Assembly (NCBI GenBank): GCA_031296165.1
Contig: JARLGF010000153.1
Span: 1-35,900, forward strand
Length of the DNA: 35,900 bases
Direction: 5' to 3'
Origin: Occallatibacter sp.
GTDB lineage: Bacteria > Acidobacteriota > Terriglobia > Terriglobales > Acidobacteriaceae
Part shown: one piece after another, positions 8,066-16,429 of the stretch
Layout of the letters: every line of letters starts with the position of its first letter
How positions within the stretch are numbered: the first letter of the stretch is position 1
Notes under the pieces: generated by a model
Database searches by the model: none
What the model was told of the DNA's origin: nothing
Seen by the model: the letters and a program-made list of their open reading frames with translations, nothing else
Translations under genes and position numbers: made by a program

Positions 8066-8752
8066 TTAGACCGAGGCTAGGTCGAGAGTTGTTACGCCGG
8101 CTCCATACGCTTCAGCCCAATCCGCATTGAAACCGGCAACGCCCGAATCGGTCAGAGGATGGTGGAGGATAAGATTCAGCAACTCAGGCGCCATGGTTGC
8201 AGTGTGCGCGCCGGCCAGGGCCACGTCCAGCACCTGTTGAACATTTTTAAAAGAGGCGGTCAGGACTTTGGTTGAAAGCCCGTATGCCGAGAACAGGCGA
8301 ACGATGCCGGCCACGACGCCCACGCCATCGGCGCCAATGTTGTCGAGGCGATTGACATAGGGTGCGGTAAAACTGGCTCCCGCCCTGGCCGCCAGCAGAG
8401 CTTGCAGCGGCGCGCCAATTGCGGTTGCGGTGACATGGAAACCTGAATTGGCCAGAATGCGGATAGCCTTCAGCCCTTGCGGCGTGACCGGAATCTTGGG
8501 AAAAGTGCCGGCGCCAAAGCGGTCGCGCAACTGCTTCGCTTCCGTCACCATGGTCTCGGCATCGGTGCCCACAACCTGCACGTGGAGCATGGATCCCTCA
8601 CCGATCACTGCGCGAATGTCCGTAAGAATGTCGTAGAACGGGCGCTTCTCCCGGGCAATCAGCGTTGGATTGGTGGTGACACCGGCAACCGGGAAAAGGT
8701 CGAAGCACCTTGCGATTTCTTTTACATTGGCGGTATCCAGAAGGAAGAGCAT
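8066..8752 (-). CDS. fsa: Fructose-6-phosphate aldolase (FSA, transaldolase-like)
   Basis: This 228-residue protein is a short transaldolase-family enzyme of FSA type. Against remembered E. coli FsaA it keeps Asp6, Asn28 in GVTTNPT, Gln59, Schiff-base Lys86 in KIPVTPQG, Thr110 and Tyr132 in APYVNR, offset by one after an insertion. FSA enzymes use dihydroxyacetone, hydroxyacetone and related donors, and cleave 1-deoxyfructose-6-phosphate. ATG 8752 is chosen over an open frame reaching 8881 because AAAGGAG lies five bases upstream of it and homologues start with this LFLLDT strand. The gene is convergent with the glycyl radical enzyme, 58 bases away. In E. coli both PflD and YbiW loci also lie beside an FSA gene, which supports a shared pathway here. 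Confidence 0.9.
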   Translation of the reverse strand: MLFLLDTANVKEIARCFDLFPVAGVTTNPTLIAREKRPFYDILTDIRAVIGEGSMLHVQVVGTDAETMVTEAKQLRDRFGAGTFPKIPVTPQGLKAIRILANSGFHVTATAIGAPLQALLAARAGASFTAPYVNRLDNIGADGVGVVAGIVRLFSAYGLSTKVLTASFKNVQQVLDVALAGAHTATMAPELLNLILHHPLTDSGVAGFNADWAEAYGAGVTTLDLASV

Positions 8753-9288
8753 TCCGACTCCTTTGCAGATGGCGGCGATAGGAAGGAATTCCGCATTCCG
8801 TTGAAAGCCGGGAGTGGGAATCAAGTCAATTTTACTACGCGCCGCATCAGGTTGACGGCCGGCGAGCGCAGCTAGGCGCACGGTGCGACAAACACTGCCG
8901 GGGGTCCAGCAACTCTGGATCGTTGTTCCGCATATTCCTAACGGGCTTGCTCGCCGGCCGAGCCATCATCCGCTCTGCAGGGTAAAGCCGGAGCAAGTCC
9001 GCTGGCGATCTCCAGCGTTCCGGTGAAACCTGTTATGAGGACACAAGGGAGTTAATAGAGAGGCATCGGCAAAGCTGTTTCGAGGTGGCAAAGCATGAGT
9101 AACTGGTTCTTGCGGAGACCGCCCACAATATAAGTTAGCCATTGCCTTCAAAATAAGATTGCGCGCCATGTGCGCGGGAGTGTACTCTCCTCGCCAGCAT
9201 TTCAAGATGGGAATTTCTGCCCCTCTGAGTTTGGCGCTGCCCAAGCTCAACGTGTAGTGTGTTTTCCCTATCTGTAAGGAGAACGTGA
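8753..9288. other. Divergent intergenic region, no gene seen
   Basis: These 536 bases separate the divergent aldolase and giant surface-protein genes and should hold both promoters. A TAAAAT (8834-8829, minus strand) could be a -10 for the aldolase but lacks a good -35. AAGGAG at 9276-9281 is the ribosome site of the downstream gene. I see no convincing riboswitch, RNA gene or conserved small frame. Confidence 0.5.
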
Positions 9289-12200
9289 ATGGTTCGCTCT
9301 GAGTGGCATCGCCTGCGTGGAAGTGCACAATTAGCAACGGCAATGTTTCTGTATTTCAGCACATTGCTTGTGTGTGGGGTAAGCGCACAATCAACCGTAC
9401 CGGCGGTGTCCGGTTCATCACAGAGCGATACTGCGTCCTCTTCTTTTCTTGTTGCTTCTTCGTTTTCTCTTGGCTATGCGCCATCGAGCGTAGCGACTGG
9501 CGATTTAAGGCAGGCCGGCAAGCAGGATCTGGTCACCGCGGACTATAACTCCGGTAAGATTACCGTCTTTCTGGGAACCGGTAAGGGGAGCTTTGCTTCC
9601 GGAGCGGCGTATGCAGCCGGGCCCCATCCGAGCTTTGTTGCCGTGGCCGACATCAACGGCGATGGACGGCCCGATGTTCTGGTTGCCAATGAAACCGAAG
9701 GCACGATCAGCGTGTTGCTGGGCAACGGCGACGGGACGCTGCAGGCGCTGCAGAGTTATGCTGCCGGGGTCAATCCATCTTATATAGTCACAGGCGACTT
9801 CAGCGGGAATGGGAAAACGGATGTGGCGGCAGCCGGAAAGTCAGGAAACCTGCTTGCCGTTTTGCCCAACGATGGCAGCGGCAATCTGCAAAAGCCCATT
9901 TTGTATTCGTTAAGCAAGACGCCGTCTGCTCTAGCGGCGGCGGACTTCAACAGCGACGGCCACGCCGACCTGGCCCTGGCAAACGCGGATGGAACCGTGA
10001 GCATCCTGCTCGGTCAGGGAGGAGGCGTGTTTAGTCCGCTTTCTGACATCAGTGCCGCGGCCGGCGAGCTTTCGTCGATCGTTGCCGGCGATTTCAATAA
10101 GGATGGCAAATCAGACCTTGCCGTGACCCAGGCGAACTCCACCGCGTTGACCGTTCTGCTGGGCGCTGGAAACGGCGCATTCCTGCCGGGCGTGGCCTAC
10201 TCGGTGGGCAACAACCCCGTTGACTTAATCGCTGCCGACGTGAACGGGGACCAGGTTTTGGATCTAATCGCCGTGAACCAGTCGGCGAACACGTTTAGCG
10301 TGTTGCTAGGCAACGGAGACGGCAGCTTTGCCTCTTCTGTGGACTTTGTCGCAGGCAACACCCCGATAGCGGCCGTAGCCGCCGACTTCAACGGCGACGG
10401 CCACATGGATCTGGCTATAGCCAACAGCCAGGGCCAGTCCATCAGTTTGTCCCTGGGCAAGGGCGACGGCACTTTCCGGTCTGCGCGCTCGTACAAGGCC
10501 GGTCTGCAGCGCAAGGCCATTGCGGCCGGGGACCTGAACGGCGACGGCCGCTCCGACCTGGTGGTTGCCAACTTCTGCGGCCATGATTCTTCCTGCTCGA
10601 GCAACGGCAGCGTGGCTGTCTTCCTGGCCAGCCAGGATGGGAGCTATACGCAGGCCGCCACTTACGCGCTGGGCAGCGGCCCGGTGGCAGTGGCTCTGGC
10701 CGACCTGAACGGCGACAAGAAGCTCGATCTGATCGCCCTCAACCGCAACGACAAGACCTTGACGATTATGCCGGGCAACGGCGACGGCACCTTGGGACAG
10801 GCGCAGAGTTTTACGCTTACCAATCATCCCCGTGCGCTTTTTGTGGGTGATTTCAACGGCGACAGCAAGGCCGATGTGGCCATTGTTTCCGACTGCGGGC
10901 AGCGCGCCTGCACGCAAGCCGGCAGCCTTGACATATGGCTGAGCAACGGCGACGGCACGCTTACCGAGTCAACCAGTTATCCGGTGGGCTATTCTCCTGT
11001 CTCTATCACGGGCGGTGACCTGCGAGGAACCGGCCACATCGACCTGATCGTTGCCAATGCCTGCGGCGAAGACAGCACCTGCCAGTCGCAAGGCTCCGCC
11101 AGCGTATTCTTTGGCGAAGGAAAAGCCAAATTCGCCTTGTCCAACGAGGTCAACATCGGCAGCGCGCCCTCGGCAATTGCCCTTGGCAAACTGTCCGGCA
11201 GCGACCTGAACCTAGTGGTGGCGCAAAGGAGCAGCGATCAGATCGCGGTTCTGGCCGGCGACGGCAAGGGCGGCTTCGGTGCATCGGCCACCTATGCGGT
11301 GGGAAGCGCTCCCTCCGCGCTGGTGGTGGCGGACTTGAACGGCGACGGTCTCGACGACGTGGCGGTAGCCAACTTTGCGGCCTCCACGGTGAGCGTACTG
11401 AACGGCACGGCCAAAGGCACGTTGCAGCCGGCGGTTACCTACACAGTGGGCACCGGTCCGGAGTCCATCGCTGTGGTCAAGACCTCCACAGGCAGTGTTT
11501 CCAGTCTGGTTACGGCGAATGGCAACAGTGGCGCCTCGCCGATGGGCAGCGATATTTCTTTGCTGATACGCACGCAACCCATGACGCAGAGCAATGTGGC
11601 ATCGTTCACTTTGACGATCAACCCGCCTTCTTCGTCGGTGGATCAGCAAGTCATGCTCACGGCAACTGCCATCGGTAGCGGGGCCACTCCCACGGGGAAT
11701 GTTGTCTTTTTCTATAGCGGCACTCCCCAGGTGGCGCTTGCCGATTGCGGCGGTGTGTCCGGAATCGCTCTCGACGGCGCCGGAATTGCCACATGTATCA
11801 CCCAACTGTTGCCTTTTGGGTCGTCGACTCCGGTTGAGGCGGACTATACGGGGGATTCCAGCTACTCCACTGCAACCGCCACCGCGACCCCAAGCGTGGG
11901 TCGGGCAGCTACTACGACCACGGTTCAATCCGCGAATACGAGCACCAACGTTGACGATTCAGTGACCTTCACCGCCACGATTTCGCCAAGCATGTATCCC
12001 ATGCCATCCCCAGTCACGGATGTAGTGCCGATTTCAGGAACAGTGACATTCCGGGATAACGGTTCCGCAATAATTGGCTGCGATGCCCAGACGGTGAACT
12101 TCAATACCGGCAGTGGAACCGCCACGGCCACTTGCGTAACCTCAGCGTTGACCGCGGGCGTGCACTCCAGCATCAATGCGGTTTATGCGGGCGATACAAA

Positions 12201-15200
12201 CTACACTTCCAGCACCTCAAGCGATCAGCAGAAGACTGTATCAGCGCTTGCCGCGACCATCGGCATTACCGCTTCGCCATCGAGTTCCACGAGCGTCAAC
12301 GATACGGTCACGTTTACGGCTGCGCTTGCCGCAACTCACTTGACGCCGGTAGTTCCTGCGGGATCGGTGAGCTTTAGGGTTAACGGGAATCCGAGTTCCG
12401 ATTGCCCCGATAAAACAGTGAATTCCAGCGGGCAGGCAACCTGTATAACCAATAGGCTGATCGCCAGTTCGGATTCAATTGTTGCTATCTACGCGGGTGA
12501 CTCCAACTACACGGTGGCTGCTTCCGGCACGACGACCCAGACGGTGGCCAAGGCCAGCAGCACGATCACGGTGGATTCGACGCCCAAAACCGTCTCACAC
12601 TGGACCGCCGACCAGCCGGTGACCTTGACGGCCGCCGTCACCGCGTCCTCCGGCACCGCGTATGTGCCTTTCTCGGGGAGCGTGACCTTCACGGACGATG
12701 CCGGAAGCATAGTCGGCTGCAGCTCCGCAGTTGCGGTGAATACCAGTACCGGAGTGGCGTCCTGTACCGCGACGGCCCTGTCTGCCGGTTTCCACAGCAT
12801 TGTCGCGACGTATGCGAGCGATACGAACTACAACGGCAGCACTTCGAGCACGCTGAACAACCAGGTCGACAAGGCCTCCACCACAACAACGCTGGCCAGC
12901 GGCAACAATAACTCTGCCGTGAACGATTCGGTGACCTTCACGGCCACGGTGACCCCGAGCCCGGTTCCGAGTGTGTCCAATGAACTGGCAATTTCCGGGT
13001 CAGTAGCTTTTTACGTGGATGGCTCCAGCACCCCGATAAGCGGCTGCAGCGCCCAGACGGCGAGCTACAGCACTTCCACGGGACAAGCCACGGCCACCTG
13101 CACAACCGCGGCGTTGACTGCGGCAGGTTCTCCGCACGCCATTACCGCGACCTATGCGGGCGATTCCAACTACAACGGCAGCAACAACGCTGCTAATCCC
13201 GTGCCGCAAACCGTCAACGCACTCGCGGCCACGCTGGGCGTGACGGCATCGCCAATCAGTTCCAAGGTCAACGATGCGGTGACCTTTACGGCGCAGCTCG
13301 CGGGGGTAACGATGACGCCGGTTGTTCCCGCGGGAACGGTAAGCTTTACGGTGAACGGCAGTGCGAGCCCCGATTGCCCGGCCAAGACGGTGGATGCAAG
13401 CGGCAAGGCCACCTGCACAACCAGCAGGCTGGTCACGCCATCGGATACAATTGCCGCCACCTATGCGGGAGACGCTAATTTTACGGTGGCAACTGCGGGT
13501 TCAGCGACTCAGACCGTATCGAAGACAACGCCCTCAGTGTCCCTGGCCAGTTCAGGTCCATCCCACGTCAACGATTCGGTGACGCTTACGGCAACCCTCA
13601 GCGGTTCGGTTACGCCGGTTGCACCCACGGGAACGGTCAGCTTTACATCCAATGGGAACCAGATCACAGGTTGCGCTGCGCAGCCGGTGGATGCCACCAC
13701 GCACGTGGCAACCTGCACGACCACCTCGCTGATCGTCGGTTCCGACGCGATTGGCGCCACCTACGCGGGCGATGCCAACTTCGCGACGGCGGGCGCGACG
13801 CCGATTTCGCAGTCCGTCTCGAAACAAACTCCCACGGTGGCCGTGAGCAGCCCAGGCCCGTCGACCGTCAACGATTCGGTGACTTTTACAGCTACCCTCA
13901 GCGGCACATTTACGCCGCTTTCACCCACGGGATCGGTAGCTTTTACGTTGAACGGAAACCCGATTGCCGCTTGTTCTGCGCAGATCGTGGATGCTACCAC
14001 GCACCTGGCGACCTGCTCGGTCAACACGTTGGTTGCCCCATCCGATGCGATTGGCGCCACCTATGCGGGGGACTCCAACTTTGCAACGGCGGGTGCGGCT
14101 CCGTTCACGCAATCCGTCTCGAAGCTCACGCCAACGGTAACCCTGTCCACAAGCCCCAATCCATCGACCGTCAACAGTTCGGTGACTCTGACGGCTACCC
14201 TCAGCGGTACATTTACGCCGAATAGTCCCACGGGAACGGTAGGTTTCACGTCCAACGGAAACCCGATTGCGAGCTGCACGGCGCAGGCCGTGGATACCAC
14301 TACCCATAAGGCAACCTGCGTGACCTCCGCTCTGGTTGCCACTTCGGATGCGATTGGCGCTACCTATGCGGGCGACACCAACTTTGCGACGGCGGACGCA
14401 TCTCCGATTACGCAAACCGTCAACGCGCTTGCGGCTACGCTAGGCCTGACAGTATCGCCATCCAATTCCACGTACTACAACGATACGGTTACCTTTACAG
14501 CGCAATTCTCAAGTGCATCGTACTCTCCGGTCGTTCCCTCCGGAACGGTCAACTTCACATCGAACGGAAACCCGATTACCGGCTGTACCGCGCAGGCGGT
14601 GGATACCACCACTCATAAGGCAACTTGCACAACCACCTCTCTGCTTGCCGGCTCGGATACGATTGGCGCCGCCTATACAGGCGACAACAACTTCACGGTG
14701 TCCGCTCCGGCTACGGTTACCCAGACCGTCATGGCAAGGACCACAACCGCTGCTGCCAGTGCATCCTTGTACTATAGCCCGAGTTCACAGGCTGCGCCCT
14801 TATCGGCGACGGTGACGAGCAGCGCGGGAACAGTGAATGCAGGCACGGTGACCTTTACGCTGCTGAACGGCAGCACCGTGATTGGCGCACCGGTAACAAG
14901 CGGCACAGTAACCAGCGGCGCGGCGGCCGCATCCTACACGCTGCCGGCCGGCCTCAATGCCGGCGCCTATACCATCCAGGCGGTGTACAACGCGGCCAAC
15001 TACTTCGTCACGAGTACCGACAGCTCGCACGCGCTGACTGTGCAGAAGCTGACGCCTGTCATCACCTGGAACACGCCTGCAACCATCATCTATGGCACTG
15101 CGTTGAGCACAGCACAACTGAATGCAACGGCATCGGTTCCGGGCACCTACGTCTACACGCCTGCAATCGGAAACGTACCGGCCGTGGGAAGTAACACGCT

Positions 15201-15999
15201 TTCAGTCACGTTCACGCCCAACGATTCTGTAAACTACACAACGGCGACAGCGATAGTGACGTTGCAGGTCAACAATCCCGTACCGGTGATGGGCAGCATG
15301 ACGCCGGTGTTTACCGCTGCAGGCGGCACGGCCTTCTCGCTTGCCGTTACTGGCAGCGGATTTGTAGCCAACTCGACTGTCTACTGGGGCACTACCGCGC
15401 TCACCACAACCTACGGAAGTTCTACGCAACTAACGGCGCAAGTGCCCGCATCTCTGACTGCAACCGCGGGAACCGCAACCATTACCGTGCAAACTCCGAC
15501 TCCTGGCGGAGGCACCTCCAGTTCGTTGCAATTCGAGGTGGATTCCGCCGCGTCCACAACCACAACGCCGCCATCCTTTACTACGGTGACGGCTACGGTG
15601 ACTGCCGGGGCCTCGGCCTCCTATCCAGTGACGCTGCCTTCCACGGCAACCGCTACTTCCGTGACCTGCCTGAATCTGCCCGCTGGCGCCACATGCAGCT
15701 ATTCAGCCACAACCAAAGCGATAACCATCACAACATCCTCGACAACGCCGGCGGGAACCTATCTGATCACAGTGGTCTTTTCTGAAACTGTGCCCGGCGC
15801 TGCGACTGCACTTGTGCTGTTGCCCCTACTCCTGTTACCCCTGGCGATTGCCAGAAGGAAATGGACAGCGGGGAGCATCGGGCTTATGGCTTGCCTGGGA
15901 TTCGTCCTGATGGTTGCGGCGGCCAGCATCGGCTGTGGAGGCTCGAGCGCGACTCACCAGGTAACGAGTTCTGGCACCGTAAGCCTCATCGTCAAGTAA
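9289..15999 (+). CDS. Giant secreted FG-GAP/Ig-like repeat surface protein
   Basis: This 2236-residue protein starts with a signal peptide ending near VSAQS. About 14 FG-GAP/VCBS-type units follow (roughly 9466-11580), many with DxNxDG calcium-type loops such as DINGDGRPD; fourteen would suit two seven-bladed propellers. Next come about ten Ig-like repeats of near 100 residues (11600-14730), each with a cysteine pair, then an Ig-like unit, an MBG-like unit, an IPT/TIG-like domain and a further beta domain. The tail has a hydrophobic helix, an RRK stop, a second helix and CGG. It is probably exported and displayed at the surface for adhesion or glycan contact, but no enzymatic motif is visible and no function can be assigned. 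ATG 9289 follows AAGGAG at good spacing. It stands alone. Confidence 0.85.
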   Translation: MVRSEWHRLRGSAQLATAMFLYFSTLLVCGVSAQSTVPAVSGSSQSDTASSSFLVASSFSLGYAPSSVATGDLRQAGKQDLVTADYNSGKITVFLGTGKGSFASGAAYAAGPHPSFVAVADINGDGRPDVLVANETEGTISVLLGNGDGTLQALQSYAAGVNPSYIVTGDFSGNGKTDVAAAGKSGNLLAVLPNDGSGNLQKPILYSLSKTPSALAAADFNSDGHADLALANADGTVSILLGQGGGVFSPLSDISAAAGELSSIVAGDFNKDGKSDLAVTQANSTALTVLLGAGNGAFLPGVAYSVGNNPVDLIAADVNGDQVLDLIAVNQSANTFSVLLGNGDGSFASSVDFVAGNTPIAAVAADFNGDGHMDLAIANSQGQSISLSLGKGDGTFRSARSYKAGLQRKAIAAGDLNGDGRSDLVVANFCGHDSSCSSNGSVAVFLASQDGSYTQAATYALGSGPVAVALADLNGDKKLDLIALNRNDKTLTIMPGNGDGTLGQAQSFTLTNHPRALFVGDFNGDSKADVAIVSDCGQRACTQAGSLDIWLSNGDGTLTESTSYPVGYSPVSITGGDLRGTGHIDLIVANACGEDSTCQSQGSASVFFGEGKAKFALSNEVNIGSAPSAIALGKLSGSDLNLVVAQRSSDQIAVLAGDGKGGFGASATYAVGSAPSALVVADLNGDGLDDVAVANFAASTVSVLNGTAKGTLQPAVTYTVGTGPESIAVVKTSTGSVSSLVTANGNSGASPMGSDISLLIRTQPMTQSNVASFTLTINPPSSSVDQQVMLTATAIGSGATPTGNVVFFYSGTPQVALADCGGVSGIALDGAGIATCITQLLPFGSSTPVEADYTGDSSYSTATATATPSVGRAATTTTVQSANTSTNVDDSVTFTATISPSMYPMPSPVTDVVPISGTVTFRDNGSAIIGCDAQTVNFNTGSGTATATCVTSALTAGVHSSINAVYAGDTNYTSSTSSDQQKTVSALAATIGITASPSSSTSVNDTVTFTAALAATHLTPVVPAGSVSFRVNGNPSSDCPDKTVNSSGQATCITNRLIASSDSIVAIYAGDSNYTVAASGTTTQTVAKASSTITVDSTPKTVSHWTADQPVTLTAAVTASSGTAYVPFSGSVTFTDDAGSIVGCSSAVAVNTSTGVASCTATALSAGFHSIVATYASDTNYNGSTSSTLNNQVDKASTTTTLASGNNNSAVNDSVTFTATVTPSPVPSVSNELAISGSVAFYVDGSSTPISGCSAQTASYSTSTGQATATCTTAALTAAGSPHAITATYAGDSNYNGSNNAANPVPQTVNALAATLGVTASPISSKVNDAVTFTAQLAGVTMTPVVPAGTVSFTVNGSASPDCPAKTVDASGKATCTTSRLVTPSDTIAATYAGDANFTVATAGSATQTVSKTTPSVSLASSGPSHVNDSVTLTATLSGSVTPVAPTGTVSFTSNGNQITGCAAQPVDATTHVATCTTTSLIVGSDAIGATYAGDANFATAGATPISQSVSKQTPTVAVSSPGPSTVNDSVTFTATLSGTFTPLSPTGSVAFTLNGNPIAACSAQIVDATTHLATCSVNTLVAPSDAIGATYAGDSNFATAGAAPFTQSVSKLTPTVTLSTSPNPSTVNSSVTLTATLSGTFTPNSPTGTVGFTSNGNPIASCTAQAVDTTTHKATCVTSALVATSDAIGATYAGDTNFATADASPITQTVNALAATLGLTVSPSNSTYYNDTVTFTAQFSSASYSPVVPSGTVNFTSNGNPITGCTAQAVDTTTHKATCTTTSLLAGSDTIGAAYTGDNNFTVSAPATVTQTVMARTTTAAASASLYYSPSSQAAPLSATVTSSAGTVNAGTVTFTLLNGSTVIGAPVTSGTVTSGAAAASYTLPAGLNAGAYTIQAVYNAANYFVTSTDSSHALTVQKLTPVITWNTPATIIYGTALSTAQLNATASVPGTYVYTPAIGNVPAVGSNTLSVTFTPNDSVNYTTATAIVTLQVNNPVPVMGSMTPVFTAAGGTAFSLAVTGSGFVANSTVYWGTTALTTTYGSSTQLTAQVPASLTATAGTATITVQTPTPGGGTSSSLQFEVDSAASTTTTPPSFTTVTATVTAGASASYPVTLPSTATATSVTCLNLPAGATCSYSATTKAITITTSSTTPAGTYLITVVFSETVPGAATALVLLPLLLLPLAIARRKWTAGSIGLMACLGFVLMVAAASIGCGGSSATHQVTSSGTVSLIVK
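13522..14733 (+). repeat. Four near-identical in-frame Ig-repeat units of about 300 bp
   Basis: Units begin at 13522, 13822, 14122 and 14425. The first two are exactly 300 bases. They share long stretches at the DNA level, for example the segments encoding GATYAGD and ATLSG, unlike the more diverged repeats upstream. They encode consecutive Ig-like domains with a conserved cysteine pair. This suggests recent duplication or gene conversion inside the gene, and unit number may vary between strains. Confidence 0.75.
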
Positions 16000-16429
16000 G
16001 TTCAATCAACAGAAGTCCCGTCCGGAGAGGCAAGGAGAGCCTCTCCGGGCTGGATTTCGCCAGCATGTTACCGACCCGCCACGGGCTTGACCTGAGCTTG
16101 TACCTTGTGGATATCCTCAGCTCAACAGTTTTTGCCGCTGCAAACAAGCTACTTGAAGGTCATGTTTTTGAGGTTCTTTTTGGACCGGGTAGTTGCGCGG
16201 TTATTCTCTAAATTTTTCTGGCTGCCTGCGAGGATTGGACCGGCACAAGGTGGCGATTTACTCCCCGGCTGGTATAAGGAATCTTGAGCGGGCCAAGAAA
16301 TTAGAGCGGTTTTCCAAAGAGGCGGTTTTTTCCTGAGGGAAAAGCTACTCGACAGTATTGGCTTCGGAGTACAGCTCGTGAGCAATTTGCAACAGAGCGG
16401 ACGTCTAATCATCCAGGAGAATCAAAGAC
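16000..16429. other. Intergenic region before treS
   Basis: These 430 bases contain the terminator-like hairpin at 16020-16050, then AT-richer DNA with no recognisable gene. The ribosome site of the next gene is CAGGAGA at 16414-16420. No convincing promoter could be placed. Confidence 0.45.
16020..16050 (+). terminator. Strong hairpin after the giant surface-protein gene
   Basis: CCGGAGAGGC (16022-16031) pairs exactly with GCCTCTCCGG (16039-16048) around a seven-base loop. One G-U and one G-C pair extend it to 12 bp. It starts 21 bases after the stop codon. No U-run follows, so it may slow polymerase or protect the mRNA end rather than act as a classical terminator. Confidence 0.5.

Noticed and set aside
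9067..9094. CGGCAAAGC followed by GGCAAAGC, suggestive of a GEMM (c-di-GMP) riboswitch upstream of the giant surface protein
   Set aside because: The second helix and its receptor sequences that define the class are not found downstream.
11600..14733. Regularly spaced repeats resembling a CRISPR or satellite array
   Set aside because: The units are about 300 bases, stay in one reading frame and encode Ig-like domains with conserved cysteines.
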